A stretch of DNA of 64,000 bases from Trichopria drosophilae (taxonomy: Eukaryota > Arthropoda > Insecta > Hymenoptera > Diapriidae), in NCBI GenBank assembly GCA_030407085.1, contig CM059585.1, forward strand, positions 12,517,001 through 12,581,000. The letters are read 5' to 3'. Shown here piece after piece: positions 22,501-34,700 of the stretch; within the stretch, counting starts at the first letter, position 1; every line of letters starts with the position of its first letter. The notes below the pieces were generated by a model. That model was not told the DNA's origin, made no database searches, and saw only the letters and a program-made list of their open reading frames with translations. Made by a program: the position numbers and the translations under genes.

Positions 22501-25500
22501 AATTTTCTACATAAAGATATATACAACAATTTTTAAAGTTCCGAATTTCACTTAGGAACTTTACAACATCGAAGCGATACAACATCGATATTACCAACAT
22601 CGAAAATTACAATAGATTTGTAAAATTCGTTGCCACTTTTTACAGTGTAGGAAAATATCGGCAAAAATTTACAAAAATTGGCTTTCTAAACAAAGGTTTA
22701 TAATTTTATAAAGCGTAATATATAAACAGTAAATAACATACACTGTAAAAAAAAAATCGTGTAAAATTACAGTTGAGAATGGGTTCGAAAATTACCCACT
22801 TTCAACACAGTGAATTTACTATGTGGAACACAGTAACTTTCCTTAAATCTTGTAATATATTACTCGTTTGTAAAATTACCACGTCCAACGTAGGCTCGAA
22901 AAATTACCTACGTTTGACGTAGTAAAAGTACAACAGTCTAGTATTTTCCCTATGCTCGACGTCGTAAATTTACAATGCGGCGGTAAACCTCTAACCTCAC
23001 TTCGGTAAAATTTCAACGCTCAACGTAGTGTTATTACCAAATTTTCATGATTGAAAATTACCAATGCATTGTAAATTTCATTTTCATTTTTTACAGTGTA
23101 CAAGTTATTTTAACCTTTCTACATTTCCTTTTATGTTTTCGAAATGCACAATATGAATTAAAATGTAAACAGACATCAGGCCTTGCAATTATTCCTTTTG
23201 AAACGCTTTATTATAAAATGATTGAATATTGTAACGAATGTAGAGAAATTGTAATAGATAAAATAAGAAAGTAAATCAAGTATTATAAATATTCTTGTAC
23301 TAATTGTCAAGTCTAATTTTGAGGTTAAGTTTGAAGTTTTGTTACTTTGTACCGTTTGCGAAAACATTCTTTATGATATTCGATCATCTTAATTTTAAAC
23401 AATTTAAAAGACTGTACTTCTTAACCTGCGATTGCAATAAGTCAAATCAAGGCAAAACGCACATGCTTCATGCAGTGACTGACGTGTAAGAATACTCGCA
23501 GCGGTGAGAGAAATCACTTTCCTGTTTTTTGGCGATATTACAGACAATTTCTTATAATCATATATGCGATATCGCAGGTTCTACTACACTGTAAAAAATA
23601 CAAATGTAAATTTACAACTTGCAGAGTGGGACCTAATATTGCCCATGCTACAAGAAGGACTTTTACATAATATTATTCTAAATTTACATAGGTACTGTGA
23701 ATATTACTTTTTTACCTTTGTAAATGTCAACTTGTAATTGTAAATTTACAATTGAAAATGGATTTTACAGGTTATGGTAATATTACCTCGTAGAGAAGTT
23801 TAAATTCTCCAAGAGAATAGTAAATTTTCAACAAAATATACACTGTAAAAAATCAAAATGAATTTTACAACGTTGAGCATGGGCAGAAAAATTACCCACT
23901 TTCAACACGGTAAATTTACAATGAGGAACATTGTAACTTTGTCACTTTCCATATATAATCTTGTATATTTTCCCTCGATTTGTAAAATTACAGTCCAATG
24001 TGGGCAAAAAAATTACCCATAAACAACGTCGTAAGAATACATAATTTGGTACATTTCCGATACGCAACGTTGTAAATTTACAACGCAGTCTTGAACTTAA
24101 CCTCAATTCGGAAAAAAAATCCTACGCTCAACGCAGTATTATTACAGAAATTTTATATCCGAATTTTACCAGTGCGTTGTAAATTTCATTTTGATTTTTT
24201 ACAGTGTAGGAAAAATTTTAGGTTATGTTCTAAAGCGCAATAGCCTTATGCGGGCAGGTGATTTGCACTCTACATTATGTGGTAAAATTTATGTACGTAA
24301 TCCTGAACTGTAGTGGCTTGTAATAATAATTTGTTATTTTAATCATTTATGAATTTAGATTTTATGATTTAATATTTTCTTTTAAGAAAAGTTTTATTGA
24401 CAAAAAATTATAGCTCTAAATCTTGCTTTCGATCAAAGTTTTACTATCAACAAACGAATTGAGATTTAATGTTTTCTTTAGACAAAAGATTATAGCTCTA
24501 AAAATCTCTAAAATATTAAAATCCATCATATAATGAATTTTACAATATTTTCCTCAGTTTTACATTTAAAAACAAAATAAAACTAAAATATGTGGAATTT
24601 TAATATAAAAATTAATTTTAACTACACCATTGGTATTTCCCCTCATATTGTAAAAAGGTGGTAAACCTTCAGTGTGAATTTACAAATCGTTCTGATATTC
24701 CTAATCTCCCTTAGGAAATTTACGATGTTTAACGTGGTAACATCACCACATTTTTAGACATGAAAATCACAACAAAATTATAAATTTCATTTACATTTTT
24801 TACAGTGTAGGATTTTTGTCCGAATTGAGGTTAGGGTTCAAGGCTGCGATGTAAATTTACAATGTTGCATATTGAAAATATACCAAATTGTGTACACTTA
24901 CGACTTTATTCGTGGGAATTTTTTTTCCACATTGGAATTTTACAAATCGAGGAAAAATATACAATATTATATGAAAAGTAACGATTCGAAAGTTACAAAA
25001 TTACAATATTCCTCATTGTAAATTTACTATGTTGAAAGAGGGTAATTTTTGTCAACGTTGTAACATTCATTTTGATTTTTTACAGTATATATAAGAAATC
25101 TATTGAATCAATAACTTATTTTTAGAAAATTTAAAAGGATTCGTCTTAAAATTTGTATAAAGAACAATAACATTCTTGTCAAAACATTTAATCCTACAGT
25201 AGGACCTCTTTTATTCGAACCTCTCTTATTCTAATTGCCTTTCTTATTCTAATTGTCCAGCCTCTCTTATTCTAATCATTCCCCCACTATCACACGAAAA
25301 GTCAACAAAAAATATTGTCCACGAATCACAAGCTCGCAAGCAAAGTAAGTGGGGGTAAGTGGAAAATTAGAATAAGAGAGGTCGGCGCCATCTTGAAAAA
25401 CTTTACCAATTACAATAAGAGAGGTCCTACTGTATTTAATTTTCTAACAATATATTTGTATATTGAAAAACAAATTTGAAATTGTTTTGGTAAATATTCA

Positions 25501-26694
25501 TTGTTGTTATAAGCATCACATATTTTGGGATATAAACATTTGTAATCAAAGCTGGATTTAGACAATATTTAGCAGAAAAACATAACATAACAGCGGTTAT
25601 AAAATAAGCAAATGTAAGTTATGAAACTGAAACTGGCCACTGATTCGGAATAGTAGTAAAAATTGTTTATTTCATTGTAACTATTAAATTATTGTTACTT
25701 ATGAGTAAAAGGACATCTCAGAGTTGCTGCTTTTTCAAAAAATTACTTTTTTTAATTGAGAATCATTCTTTTTTTCGAATCTGCGGCTAGTTTCAGTTTC
25801 ATTGTAAATTACGATTAATTTTCGTCAAAGTATTAGTAGCTCTTACAAAAAGTAACAGGTTTGTATTTTACCTTAAATGTAATCATGCTACGTTTTTGCA
25901 ACAATAAAACATGCATTTGCATTCAAAATAAAAAATTGTAAAATTTAATTAAAACATGATAGAAAACGGAATATCATTTGGCTGCTTCTATTAATTTCAG
26001 TAAAATAAATCAGTAAAATTAGGTTTTACTGCCTTTCATATTTTCTTTATAATTATATACAAAGAAATTCCATTTTCTATTTTTATTTACTTTAGGAAAC
26101 ACACAACACTATGGCAATAAACATTAAACAATTAGTTTTCATTCGCAACAAACAAAAAGATAATTATTCATGATCTACAATAAATATTACATAGCAACAA
26201 TAAAAGAATCGTACAGATTTATTATTAAAAAAATATCACTAAAAAAAAAAAATGCAAAAAATTTAACATTTTCAACAAATCCAAAAACATATTCACATAA
26301 AAGTAAGAATTTGCAAATAAATCGCAAAATTTAGAATTTATTCGGAAGCCATGACACTTTCAAACGAAAGGAAAAAGATTGGCTTCGTTATTGATTAGTT
26401 TTCGCCGCATGAAGCCAATGCAAAAAAAATAGTGTACAAAAATAAACAAAATTGTAAGCAGATAAGCAACAAAGAAAAATTGAACATATTTCAGTAAATT
26501 CCGAATCTCCAATGTTAATCGAAACTTATATAACAGAATTTATCGGAAGTTAAAAATAAAGCGCAGTACGCACCTTCTTCTCCCCATTCTCGTTTGCAAC
26601 CGTAGCAAATCACTCGACCGGATTCGTTTAAAATTGGTAAAATTGACCCGCAATCTGAACAGAAGCCTGGATCAGTGTTGAAAGTAGTCGACAT
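16576..26694 (-). CDS. Polr1H: RNA polymerase I subunit RPA12 (120 aa, 3 exons)
   Basis: Small zinc-ribbon subunit of RNA polymerase I, in the nucleolus, needed for transcript cleavage and termination of rRNA synthesis. Exons: 26694..26574, 16910..16694, 16600..16576. Donors are GTGCGT and GTACGT, acceptors TTGTAG and TTTTAG; together 363 bases, giving 120 residues plus stop, close to the usual 120 to 126. The N-terminal ribbon uses C12-x2-C15 and C30-x2-C33 (FCSDCGSILP). The C-terminal TFIIS-like ribbon uses C81-x2-C84 and C109-x2-C112 and carries the family signature QLRSADEGQTVFF with the acidic pair D100-E101, ending CKFKETENS. The first intron is 9.66 kb and full of MITEs, the second only 93 bp. 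The start is divergent from a plus-strand transcription unit, suggesting a shared promoter. Identification is very secure. Confidence 0.96.
17256..17505. mobile_element. Pogo/Tigger-like MITE (CAGTAGGACC subfamily)
   Basis: Ends CAGTAGGACCTTTCTTATTC and GAATAAGAAAGGTCCTACTG with TA flanks. The right side repeats AATTAGAATAAGARAGG four times in tandem. 250 bp. Nearly the same element lies inverted at 25197..25432 in the same intron. Confidence 0.8.
17778..18318. repeat. Long palindromic element (family A)
   Basis: Almost the whole 540 bp folds on itself: TTGAAACGGAAAAACTTGGC and the CAGTGCAAGATGCACTAAAA region on the left have inverses on the right (ending GTTTCAACAACGTTTATAG). The centre holds AGTCAGCGAGGGCCCTAGAC against its inverse. 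A second, interrupted copy is at 20446..21700. Confidence 0.75.
18474..19599. mobile_element. Inverted-repeat element with a GTACRRAAATGT array
   Basis: Ends CCCTAGCGGAAAT and ATTTCCGCTGGGG. The interior is an irregular array of 10 to 12-bp words such as GTACAGAAATGT and GTATGAAAACGT. Nested within is a second inverted repeat (about 18575..18660 against 18880..18965, with TTTAAAGACACTATCACTTT). About 1.1 kb, non-coding. Confidence 0.65.
20529..21060. mobile_element. CACTGTGAAAAG-ended element, TA duplication
   Basis: Ends CACTGTGAAAAG and TTTTTTCACAGTG with TA on both sides. The interior is crowded with GTAAAATTACA-like words in both orientations. 532 bp, non-coding, inserted in palindrome family A. 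Confidence 0.75.
21487..21673 (+). mobile_element. Short retro-insertion with 13-bp duplication and hammerhead-like core
   Basis: The 13-mer AACTAAATTGTCT occurs at 21474..21486 and again at 21674..21686, exactly 200 bp apart, bracketing an insertion of 187 bp. Near its 5' end it reads TTGAAGAGGACTCATATAAG followed by AGTCGAAAC: a short hairpin (GGACTC/GAGTC) between a GAAGA and a GAAAC word, which is the layout of a type of decayed hammerhead motif seen in Penelope-like elements. AT-rich tail. Retrotransposed origin is inferred. Confidence 0.5.
22253..22464. mobile_element. CACTGTAAAAAATC-ended MITE
   Basis: Ends CACTGTAAAAAATCGTAATG and CATTACGGATTTTTTACAGTG-like inverse, with TA flanks. 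212 bp. Confidence 0.8.
22741..23098. mobile_element. CACTGTAAAAA-ended MITE
   Basis: Ends CACTGTAAAAAAAAAATCG and TTTCATTTTTTACAGTG, TA flanks, with repeated GTAAAATTAC-type words and AACGTAG words inside. 358 bp. The stretch 23099..23583 after it holds no recognisable gene. Confidence 0.75.
23584..24807. mobile_element. CACTGTAAAAA-ended element with a nested copy
   Basis: Left end CACTGTAAAAAATACAAATG at 23584; a matching right end (TTTACATTTTTTACAGTG) at 24807. Inside is a complete second element, 23841..24206, with ends CACTGTAAAAAATCAAAATG and CATTTTGATTTTTTACAGTG. The outer pairing is less certain than the nested one. A further one-ended fragment runs on to about 25085. Confidence 0.6.
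25197..25432. mobile_element. Pogo/Tigger-like MITE, inverted copy of 17256..17505
   Basis: CAGTAGGACC ends with TA flanks; the unique middle (AAGCTCGCAAGCAAAGTAAG) is the inverse of the middle of 17256..17505. The two could base-pair within the Polr1H first intron. The remaining 25433..26573 is AT-rich intron with nothing recognisable. Confidence 0.8.
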
Positions 26695-27000
26695 TTTGAA
26701 AAGGTACGTTTTTTTGAAAATATCAAAAGATTTAGTCAACTACGCGTCGACCGCTTCGGCTTGCACAAACGAGTCTGAAGCCGCAACCGCATTACCGGAA
26801 ACCGGAAGCGGCGTAATCGGCCATATTTGTTTTCATATAGACGCTTACTTTCGTTTGTCACCTTGGACCAAAGTGTGTTTCTGTCGCATAATTTTTAATT
26901 TGTTAGAAGAAGATAGGTGTATATTAAGCGTTCACCAGTGGCTCCAACGAAAAGCGACATTGTATAAAACAAAAGGAAATAGAACACGTGCGGATCCGGT
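26695..27000. promoter_or_regulatory. Divergent promoter between Polr1H and a plus-strand unit
   Basis: This interval starts at the Polr1H ATG and is richer in G+C and CG dinucleotides than the flanks. On its right side is a plausible first-exon donor (GATCCG before GTAAAG, exon end 26998). A shared bidirectional promoter is inferred from spacing and base composition; no core element can be pinned. Confidence 0.4.
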
Positions 27001-27136
27001 AAAGTTTTGAAACGTTTATAAAAAATACATTGTTGTAAAATCTATAATTATTTTTACAGCCACTAATTATAATTTTCGAAATCTCTTATCGGGTATTTTT
27101 GAACCCATTTTTTTTTATATCCGCAATTGCATGCAG

Positions 27137-27209
27137 CTACGATGCCATCTATAGAAAGACCAACATTTGGCGGTTCATTCAAATTCGTATTTGTAGACAA
27201 AGGATTGCA
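27137..27209 (+). other. Candidate 5' exon of the plus-strand CIA30 unit
   Basis: Acceptor ATTGCATGCAG and perfect donor GTAAGT bracket a 73-bp exon with an ATG at 27142 that opens 22 codons plus 2 bases (MPSIERPTFGGSFKFVFVDK...). Joined to the exon starting at 28749 it stops after 12 more codons, so it would act as an upstream frame. If the 28749 exon is skipped, its phase fits the CIA30 exons directly and it could supply an alternative N-terminus. Confidence 0.35.
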
Positions 27210-27260
27210 GTAAGTTTGGAATCAACAATTATGTGATATTAAATTAAAAACTTTATATTA

Positions 27261-27660
27261 CACTGTAAAAAATGCTGATGTAAATTTACCATGAAAACCA
27301 TAGGACACAAAAATACCACTGATAATCGCAGGAAATTTACCAAGAGCTGGTAAAATATAACCTTATCGATGTAAAATTACCTTGGAGCAATGTAATTTTA
27401 ATACAAGATTAGGGGAATTTTACATAAGTCAGGTTATTTTTTTACACTGCACTGTGATATCATACTAAACTATTGGGAGTTTACATGATTGCTGTAATAT
27501 TACAATTTTTAATTTTTCGATTTTAATGTAAATTTACCCTTTTATTGTAATATAAAATTACCCTTTTATTGTAATACAACAAATCTGTAATTTCACCACA
27601 AAAATCGTTGGAAATGATTACATTAATGCAATGTAATTTTACTTGACACTTTTTTTAGTG
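27261..27660. mobile_element. CACTGTAAAAAATG-ended element
   Basis: Ends CACTGTAAAAAATGCTGATG and ACACTTTTTTTAGTG with TA flanks; GTAAATTTACC words inside. 400 bp. Lies in the presumed 5' intron of the CIA30 unit. Confidence 0.7.
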
Positions 27661-27817
27661 TAGGTAAAGTGATTCTGTTTAGGGACTTTTAATATTTAAA
27701 AAATCAAACTTGTCAAAGTTATTCATATGCAAAATAAGACACAACTTTTTCAAACCCATTAAAAATCTCTTTTTCGGTGTATTTTATTCCGGTTCTTTTC
27801 GATTTTGTATAAGGTAT

Positions 27818-28109
27818 CCAGACAGCAGAATAAAGGAAAGCTTACAATGAACTCTAAATGTTATCTAAAAGATGTCAGATGACGCACTTTCTGAGGTTTT
27901 TCTGATACGATGTCATTATGACATCTTTATGAACTCATGTTATCTAAAAGATGTCAGATGACGCACTTTCTGAGGTTTTTCTGATACGATGTCATTATGA
28001 CATCTTTATGAACTCATGTTCAGAAAAACCTCAGAAAGTGGGTCATCTGACATCTTTTAGATAACATTTAGAGTTCATTGTGAGCTTTGATTTTTATTCT
28101 GCTGTCTGG
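27818..28109. mobile_element. CCAGACAGCAGA-ended MITE with internal tandem duplication
   Basis: Ends CCAGACAGCAGAATAAAGG and TTTTATTCTGCTGTCTGG, flanked by GTAT on each side. Inside, an 87 to 90-bp unit starting near GTTATCTAAAAGATGTCAG is present twice in tandem, followed by an inverted partial copy. A worn fragment of the same family sits near 3067. Confidence 0.7.
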
Positions 28110-28125
28110 GTATTGCTTTACCACA

Positions 28126-28303
28126 CCCAGTAAACGAAAATGAATAGAAAGTTAAAAATACGAATTGAAATGAATTCAAGTGAATTAAAATGAATTAAAA
28201 AGTGGATTCAATTAATCATTTTCATGCGTTTTAATTAATGTTAATTTACTTGAATTCATTTCAATTCGTATTTTTAACTTTCTATTCGTTTTCGTTTACT
28301 GGG
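28126..28303. mobile_element. CCCAGTAAACGAAAA palindromic MITE
   Basis: A clean 178-bp hairpin: CCCAGTAAACGAAAATGAAT against its inverse, arms about 75 bp, small loop. Best copy of its family in the window. Confidence 0.85.
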
Positions 28304-28758
28304 CAATAATCAAAAACCTTGTAATGAAAAAACAAAAAATTAGAATTCGTTTTCTTGATTAGATTTATCATAATATAAGAACCAGTAGACGGATATTTGT
28401 ATTATCAATAAATTTATTAAAACTGACCGAGAATTTTGGAAAATGAGTGATTTTTATTTATTTCCGAAAATTCTCGGTCAATTCTCAATTAATTTCCTTG
28501 ACATTTTCTAGGATACCGCCTATAGCAATTAAAATTGCCCTTACAGAGCCCGAATTTGTAAAACGATTCAGTCATTTTTTTATTTACGTTTTTAGTGAAA
28601 ATTCCGACCTTATCGTCGGAGCACTTTAGAACTCCCTTAAGACAAATTCTAATAAATTCTCATATCTCTCTACAGTTTATTCTACAGAATTTCTTCGAAT
28701 TATGTCTCGCGTACTGGTCGTAGTAAAGGAGATTTTTTCATTTTCAGGTTCCCCGAAA

Positions 28759-31700
28759 ATGCTGCGAAGAAGATTGATAACTAAACTGCTTCTTCTAAGT
28801 ATGGTGTCAATCCCATCAATTCAGTGGTAAGTTGTACATTGTGAAACTCACTATAATTGTAATTTCTGAAAATTTTCTATAAATCTACTACTAATTAGAT
28901 TACTCTTAAATGAATCTGCTAATATAGTATATTGTTAGTCAACATTTTTTGTTTTTTTGTTGTGAAATTTCACTTCCCAATGAAGGCGTAATGCAACCTT
29001 CATTTTGACGTTAAAATTCAAAATGACGGATCAAAGATGGCCAACAGAAATGCAGAAATTTACTTTAACGAGACGAAACCGGAAATTCGGGGGTTTTCGG
29101 CTTCGCTTGTTGAGAATCTGTCTTTGGATTGGTAGGGGTATAATATCCGCCATTTTGGATCCGTAATTTTGTATTAGGAACTCTTATTATTATACGCAAT
29201 AAAAAGTCCCAAAATAAGTTTTACATGCTTTTTGGACGCAGGAGAAGAGCTACGGTTGTGGGCACCCTTTTATTTTTAACGAATAATTTTTTAACATTCA
29301 TATTAAGCAGACATATGTGTATCAGTGGAAAGCTAGATACCTTAGCTAACTCCTGTAAAAGAATTAAATTGATCCCTTGTAAAAGAAAAATTTTATCATA
29401 CATTTAGTGAAGTGACAATTTTTGACACAACAAATATTTGTACTCTTGAAAAATCTGGTAAAAATGAAAAAATATGAAGGAAAACTACCACAAATAATAA
29501 GAAAATAAAAATTTATTTACTTTAAAGCCTCCGCTAACAAAAAGAACACAACACCTTTCCACATTAGTCATTCACTAATCTTCAAAATCGGAATCAAAAT
29601 TCTTGCATGTTTAGCGCACTTCAAATGTACCGGTCAACTACATTCATTGCATTTAATTCATTAACAATTCATCAAAGTAATATAAGAACATTAGGTCAAT
29701 ATAAACAACGATATTGCTATGTTTCTGAACTAAACACGCATTAAATGAGAAAAAAAGGGTGCCCACAACCGGTTACATGAAGGTGCCCATAACCGGGAAT
29801 GGCTGTGATTATTTAAAACGCCAATAAATTATGTGATCCAAAAATTTTGGTTAAAAACGAAATCAAAGCACAAAGTATAATGATTACACAGTACAAAAAA
29901 TTAAATACTTACCGCTTCGAAACAATTCACACTGATTTCTATCACTTTGAAAACAGTATACAATCACTTTTCTGTTTATTTATTTCAGCTCAGTTTCATT
30001 ATGCTCGCTGCTACGACGGAAATGTTTATATATATTTATTCTTACGGCATTAACACGAAAGCAGCGTAATGTCAAGATACAAGTTTTACAATTTACGAGG
30101 AGGTGCCCACAACCGGGCCGTGCCCATAACCGACGCACTTCCCCTACATTTCTCAAAACAGAACATTTTACTATCGTTTTCGTTGAATGTTCCATGAAAG
30201 CATACATTTTTGGAAGCGCTTGACCAGACGAACATTGTGAGCCCTCAAACTTCTTGATGATTAATTGGTTACACTGATGACGTGAAATGTCCCAGCTGTT
30301 TTTTTTAGAGTATTATTTATTAGAGTACCACTTTCATCTACATGGAATACAGTAGAACCTCGATAAGGCGTCGTTCGAGAGAGCAAGTGAGCTTCCCTTC
30401 CCTAAACCTGCGCAAAAGCATCCCAGCAAACGAAAACTTATTCAGAATGATTGAAATGTATTCATTTTTGAACTTTAAATTTTATTTATTGACCTTCGTG
30501 AATAGCTTGTTCTTGAATGGTTCTCAATAATTTCGGATAAAACTTGCAGAACCAATATTTCACTATCCCGAATGAAGCATTGGCATGCATATTTTGAAAC
30601 CTTCTGAATGCATCCTATGCTTACCAATACTTATTCAAAGAGTAAGAAAAAGGATTCAGAAGTATTGAAATTTCAATGCTTCTCAATCATTTTTCGTTTA
30701 CTTGTTATACTTTTTGTATACTTTTTATAAGGTTAAGTTTCCTTCTGCCGAGAGTGCTGAGAGAAAAGGCAGTGATGGGCATGAAATGTCGTATTAACGA
30801 GGGATAGTTCCCACTTCCGACGTCGTATGGAGATGGCGTATTAACGCAGTGACGTCTTAACGAAGTTCTACTGTACACTTTTGCAATACAGTCCTCCATA
30901 TTAAAGCCGCCTTTTTAAATTGTTTAAATATTAGATCAGGATAAGCGGCCTCGAAACTAGAAATAGGTGATGCCACGATGTCGGAAAAAAAAACCTTAAC
31001 CAAATAATTGGAAAAGGGATTTAGTAGGAAGCACACTTACAGATGGACTTAGAAGGTTATTAGGAACTACATGACTACATCAACTACAGGCCTCCCTCCG
31101 TAATTGTTGTCTGGTCGGGGCCGAATTTCCCCTCATACCCCCATAATTGCATGTCTGCCGTTCCCGCCCCTACTTCCTCTTCTCCGTGTATGAAACAGTT
31201 AATACGTGCGCATGCGCAAGTGTGCCTTTCTTCTTATGATGCACTTGGAAGGGGGACCATGGACAACAATTACGGAATATTTTGGGACTACAATTAAGAA
31301 TGGTATTAGGAATACAGCAATTATACACGGAAAAAACAGGTTTTGACCTACCAACCAAAGAAGTATAGTGAATTAAAATATTGATAGGTCGACCATTGCT
31401 ATTGTAAAGAGAACTTTGCATGTGGAAACCCTTTCAACAGATATGGTCACAGCAACCGTAGAAGGGTTGGTGTTACTATAGTATGGAAGGGACATAATTA
31501 TCAATATAGTATGGTCAAGACAACCATATCTTAGGTTGTAACAACCGTGGTGTTTTTTCTGTGTACAGGGAAACAATTACGGAGGTAGGACTGTACGTAC
31601 AACAATACTTCTTTCCTGCATAAATATCACGAATGATAACTTCCACGGTGTTTTGAAAATTTGGTGTTAACAAAAACCCTAATGAAAGAATTCAGATTCG

Positions 31701-34700
31701 GTAAAATAAAAACATGTTTAAATAAATACAAAGTTCATGTCCGGTTCAATGAATACTTTTAATTCTTTTCAATCGGTTATTAAGCGTTAACACTATACGG
31801 ATTCGGAGGGCTAGAGAGTTATTGTAACGGATTCGTGCGGATAGACAATTATTGGAACACATACGTTTATGATTCGCAAGAATGTAGGGAAAAGTTAAAG
31901 TTGCTCGAGGATATACACGAATTAAGCTGCGCATTCAAACGAATAAAAAAGTATCGAAAAACATTAAAGCGTATATGAACGGGTAACTGAAGTATTAAAA
32001 CGAATAGCGTTGCGGTTCAAGAACGCTTCCTTATCAGGGTTCATACATGAACAGTTTAAAAAAATCTAAATCGTTCTTCGTTTTATTGGTTGCGAAATTT
32101 ATGGCAACAACTGGGTCGTATGAAACTAGGATTAAATTGTAAACATGCAATGTAAGGTACGTAATCACTCTCCTCGGTAAGTGTTCAACATCGAATACTC
32201 CGTAATTGAGAGACTGCAAATGGAGAAATGATTAAATGCACGAAAATAACTTTAACTTCTTTGAAGATGAGCACGCATCATAATTAATAATTATAGAAAT
32301 AAGAACAATAATTTAAAATTAAAAATTGTATCCACATAAATAGCAAAAAGCGTTCAATAAATCCTCTGTTCGTACAACTGCCAGTATAAGTATAAACTTC
32401 TGAACGATACCGAAAACTTTCACAAATTAGTTATCAAAGCTAAATTGGAAAAACAAACTGGATAACATTGTCGTCACTGACACGTGCACATTATACATAA
32501 ACCGCATGCGCACGAGTAAATAGAACAAAGGAAAACCGACTGTTAGATACATTGGACCGTTATTACTGGGTGTCTATCAGGAATTTAAAATCAATTTCAA
32601 TTTAAATAATAGTTTTGCAAAAATATAGACGAATTTAAAAAATGATTAAAAATTTATTTTTTATGTTGAAATGTTATTCGCAGATTTTGATTCATTCACA
32701 TTAAAATGCAAATATTATTATATTATAATTGTATTACAATTTTATAAATAACGTTTAAAATTCCGTTTATTTACAATGTGGCCATTTTGAAATCCCACAA
32801 TACTTTTGATAACAAAAGGGCATTTCGTTTTTCAAATTATAAACTATTGACGCGTTTCGACATCTACATAACCCAAAAATATATAAAATGTACTGGGTTC
32901 AGAAAATGTCTAAAATAAAAATGATGAAGCCTTAACAGTTTTAACTGTTAAATTAGTAACACTTAAATTTTTGGTATAATTCTTCAGTATTTTTCTTAAT
33001 TTTTATATTGTAAATAATTCTAAACATATTTTACGGTTAATGATTGTATACTTGACTAGCGTTTTAATATTTATTTAGCCAGAGAAAACAATAACTTTTA
33101 ACGCATGTGTCTTTCATGAGCACAATTTGTATTTTACTAGGGACATACTGTAATTTCATCGAACATAGATTTATCTATTCCTTGGTGAATGTTCAATACG
33201 AGGTTAACTAAATCGTGACTGTTTTTTCGAGGTTATTCGTGGACAATAACTACAGCAGAATTGAATATTGATTCATATTCTTTCTCGCACGATGCAACAT
33301 TTTCAATGTCGTTTGGCTGGTACTTCGGTAATTTAAAGCCGAACGACAAAGTTTTCAAAATTTCAGAAATTCTGTTTGATAGCCATATAATTTCAGAGGT
33401 CGAAAAATTCTCTAAATTATGACGATTTTAAGGATTAATTGTACTGTTTATATAAGTTCAGAATTTGTTTCGTTTTAGAATTTTATATCGTGTAAATCAC
33501 CCGATAAGCTTCTTCTGATGATACATTTGCGTGCTTAATATAAAAGAGGACAGTATTTATGTTTATTTGATTGTTGGTTAGTTTCGGTAAATAATGCTTT
33601 TAGTAATTCTATAGAAATCGTTCTTGAATGCATCATTATGTTCTGTTTTTACCGAGACACATTGAGTCCTTGACCTTGTTTACAGACGATTGTTTTGGAT
33701 TGACATTTCTATCTTGCCGGCGTTTATGCGCATGAAATATACGAAGTATATCTCCAATAACAAATTAAATTTAATTGTATGTTAAAAATCTGCATATGTT
33801 TTTACCAAAATAGTTCTGCAACTTCCCTTTATATATAAAATGTTGCGTTTTTACACGCAAGTCAGGAATAATCAAATATAACCTAAAAGACTTCTTTGAA
33901 TAATATGAAATCGGACAAACGTTTTATTCTATAAGTCTTTCGACATTTTTGAAAGCCATTTTTTGTTGACAGATGGCGTACGCAGTAATTCGAAACAGTA
34001 CGTAATTTCCATAATAAGTAATACCACAATAACAATGACTTTCTCGATAGATGTTTCATTATAATCTATTACAAATTTTACATAAGGTAAAAGCAAAGGT
34101 ACAGTAGTGATCGTCCTAAGTTATACGGTCGGTTCTTTCAAAATAGCGGGAGTTCTTCCAAAATTATATCCACTCACTATCCCCACTTTCGTATCTTTGT
34201 TTATATCCATAGAGAGAAAGAGTCTAGTATAACTTTGGACAAGGGCGTGGACTACTGTACAAAATGGTACTTCTTATGTGTAAGCTATTCTTGTATAAAA
34301 ATTATGATGTACTGCTTCATTACGTGAAACTTAAATCCTACAGCACAAGTTCGATGGACCTATTTGATTTCACAACAATGGAGAACCTCGATGGATGGAT
34401 AGAATCATCGGATACAGTGAGGACACCCGGTAAATCTAAAGCCGTTTTAACATTGCAGAAGTCTCGCATATTCCAGAGAGCAGTATTTTTTACGCTTCTG
34501 AATCCCCAACCAAATGGAGCTGGATTTGCTGGAGTTGAGACTGTAGTAACCTGGAACCTCTTGGACTACAACAACATCCAGATCACCTGCAGGGGTCAAG
34601 GACAAAATTCACATTACAAAATTGTATTGAGGCACAAAGGAATGCAGACCAACGATATTGGATATGAACAATTTTTTACGACTCCTATGTCTGATGATAA

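Noticed and set aside
26675..27010. 111-codon plus-strand frame overlapping Polr1H exon 1
   Set aside because: It is antisense to a secure coding exon and has no recognisable domain; the downstream part is more likely 5' UTR.
33629..33733. Candidate upstream exon for CIA30 copy 1
   Set aside because: The ATG-led frame ends in a stop with no donor in the right phase; the exon at 28759 fits instead.
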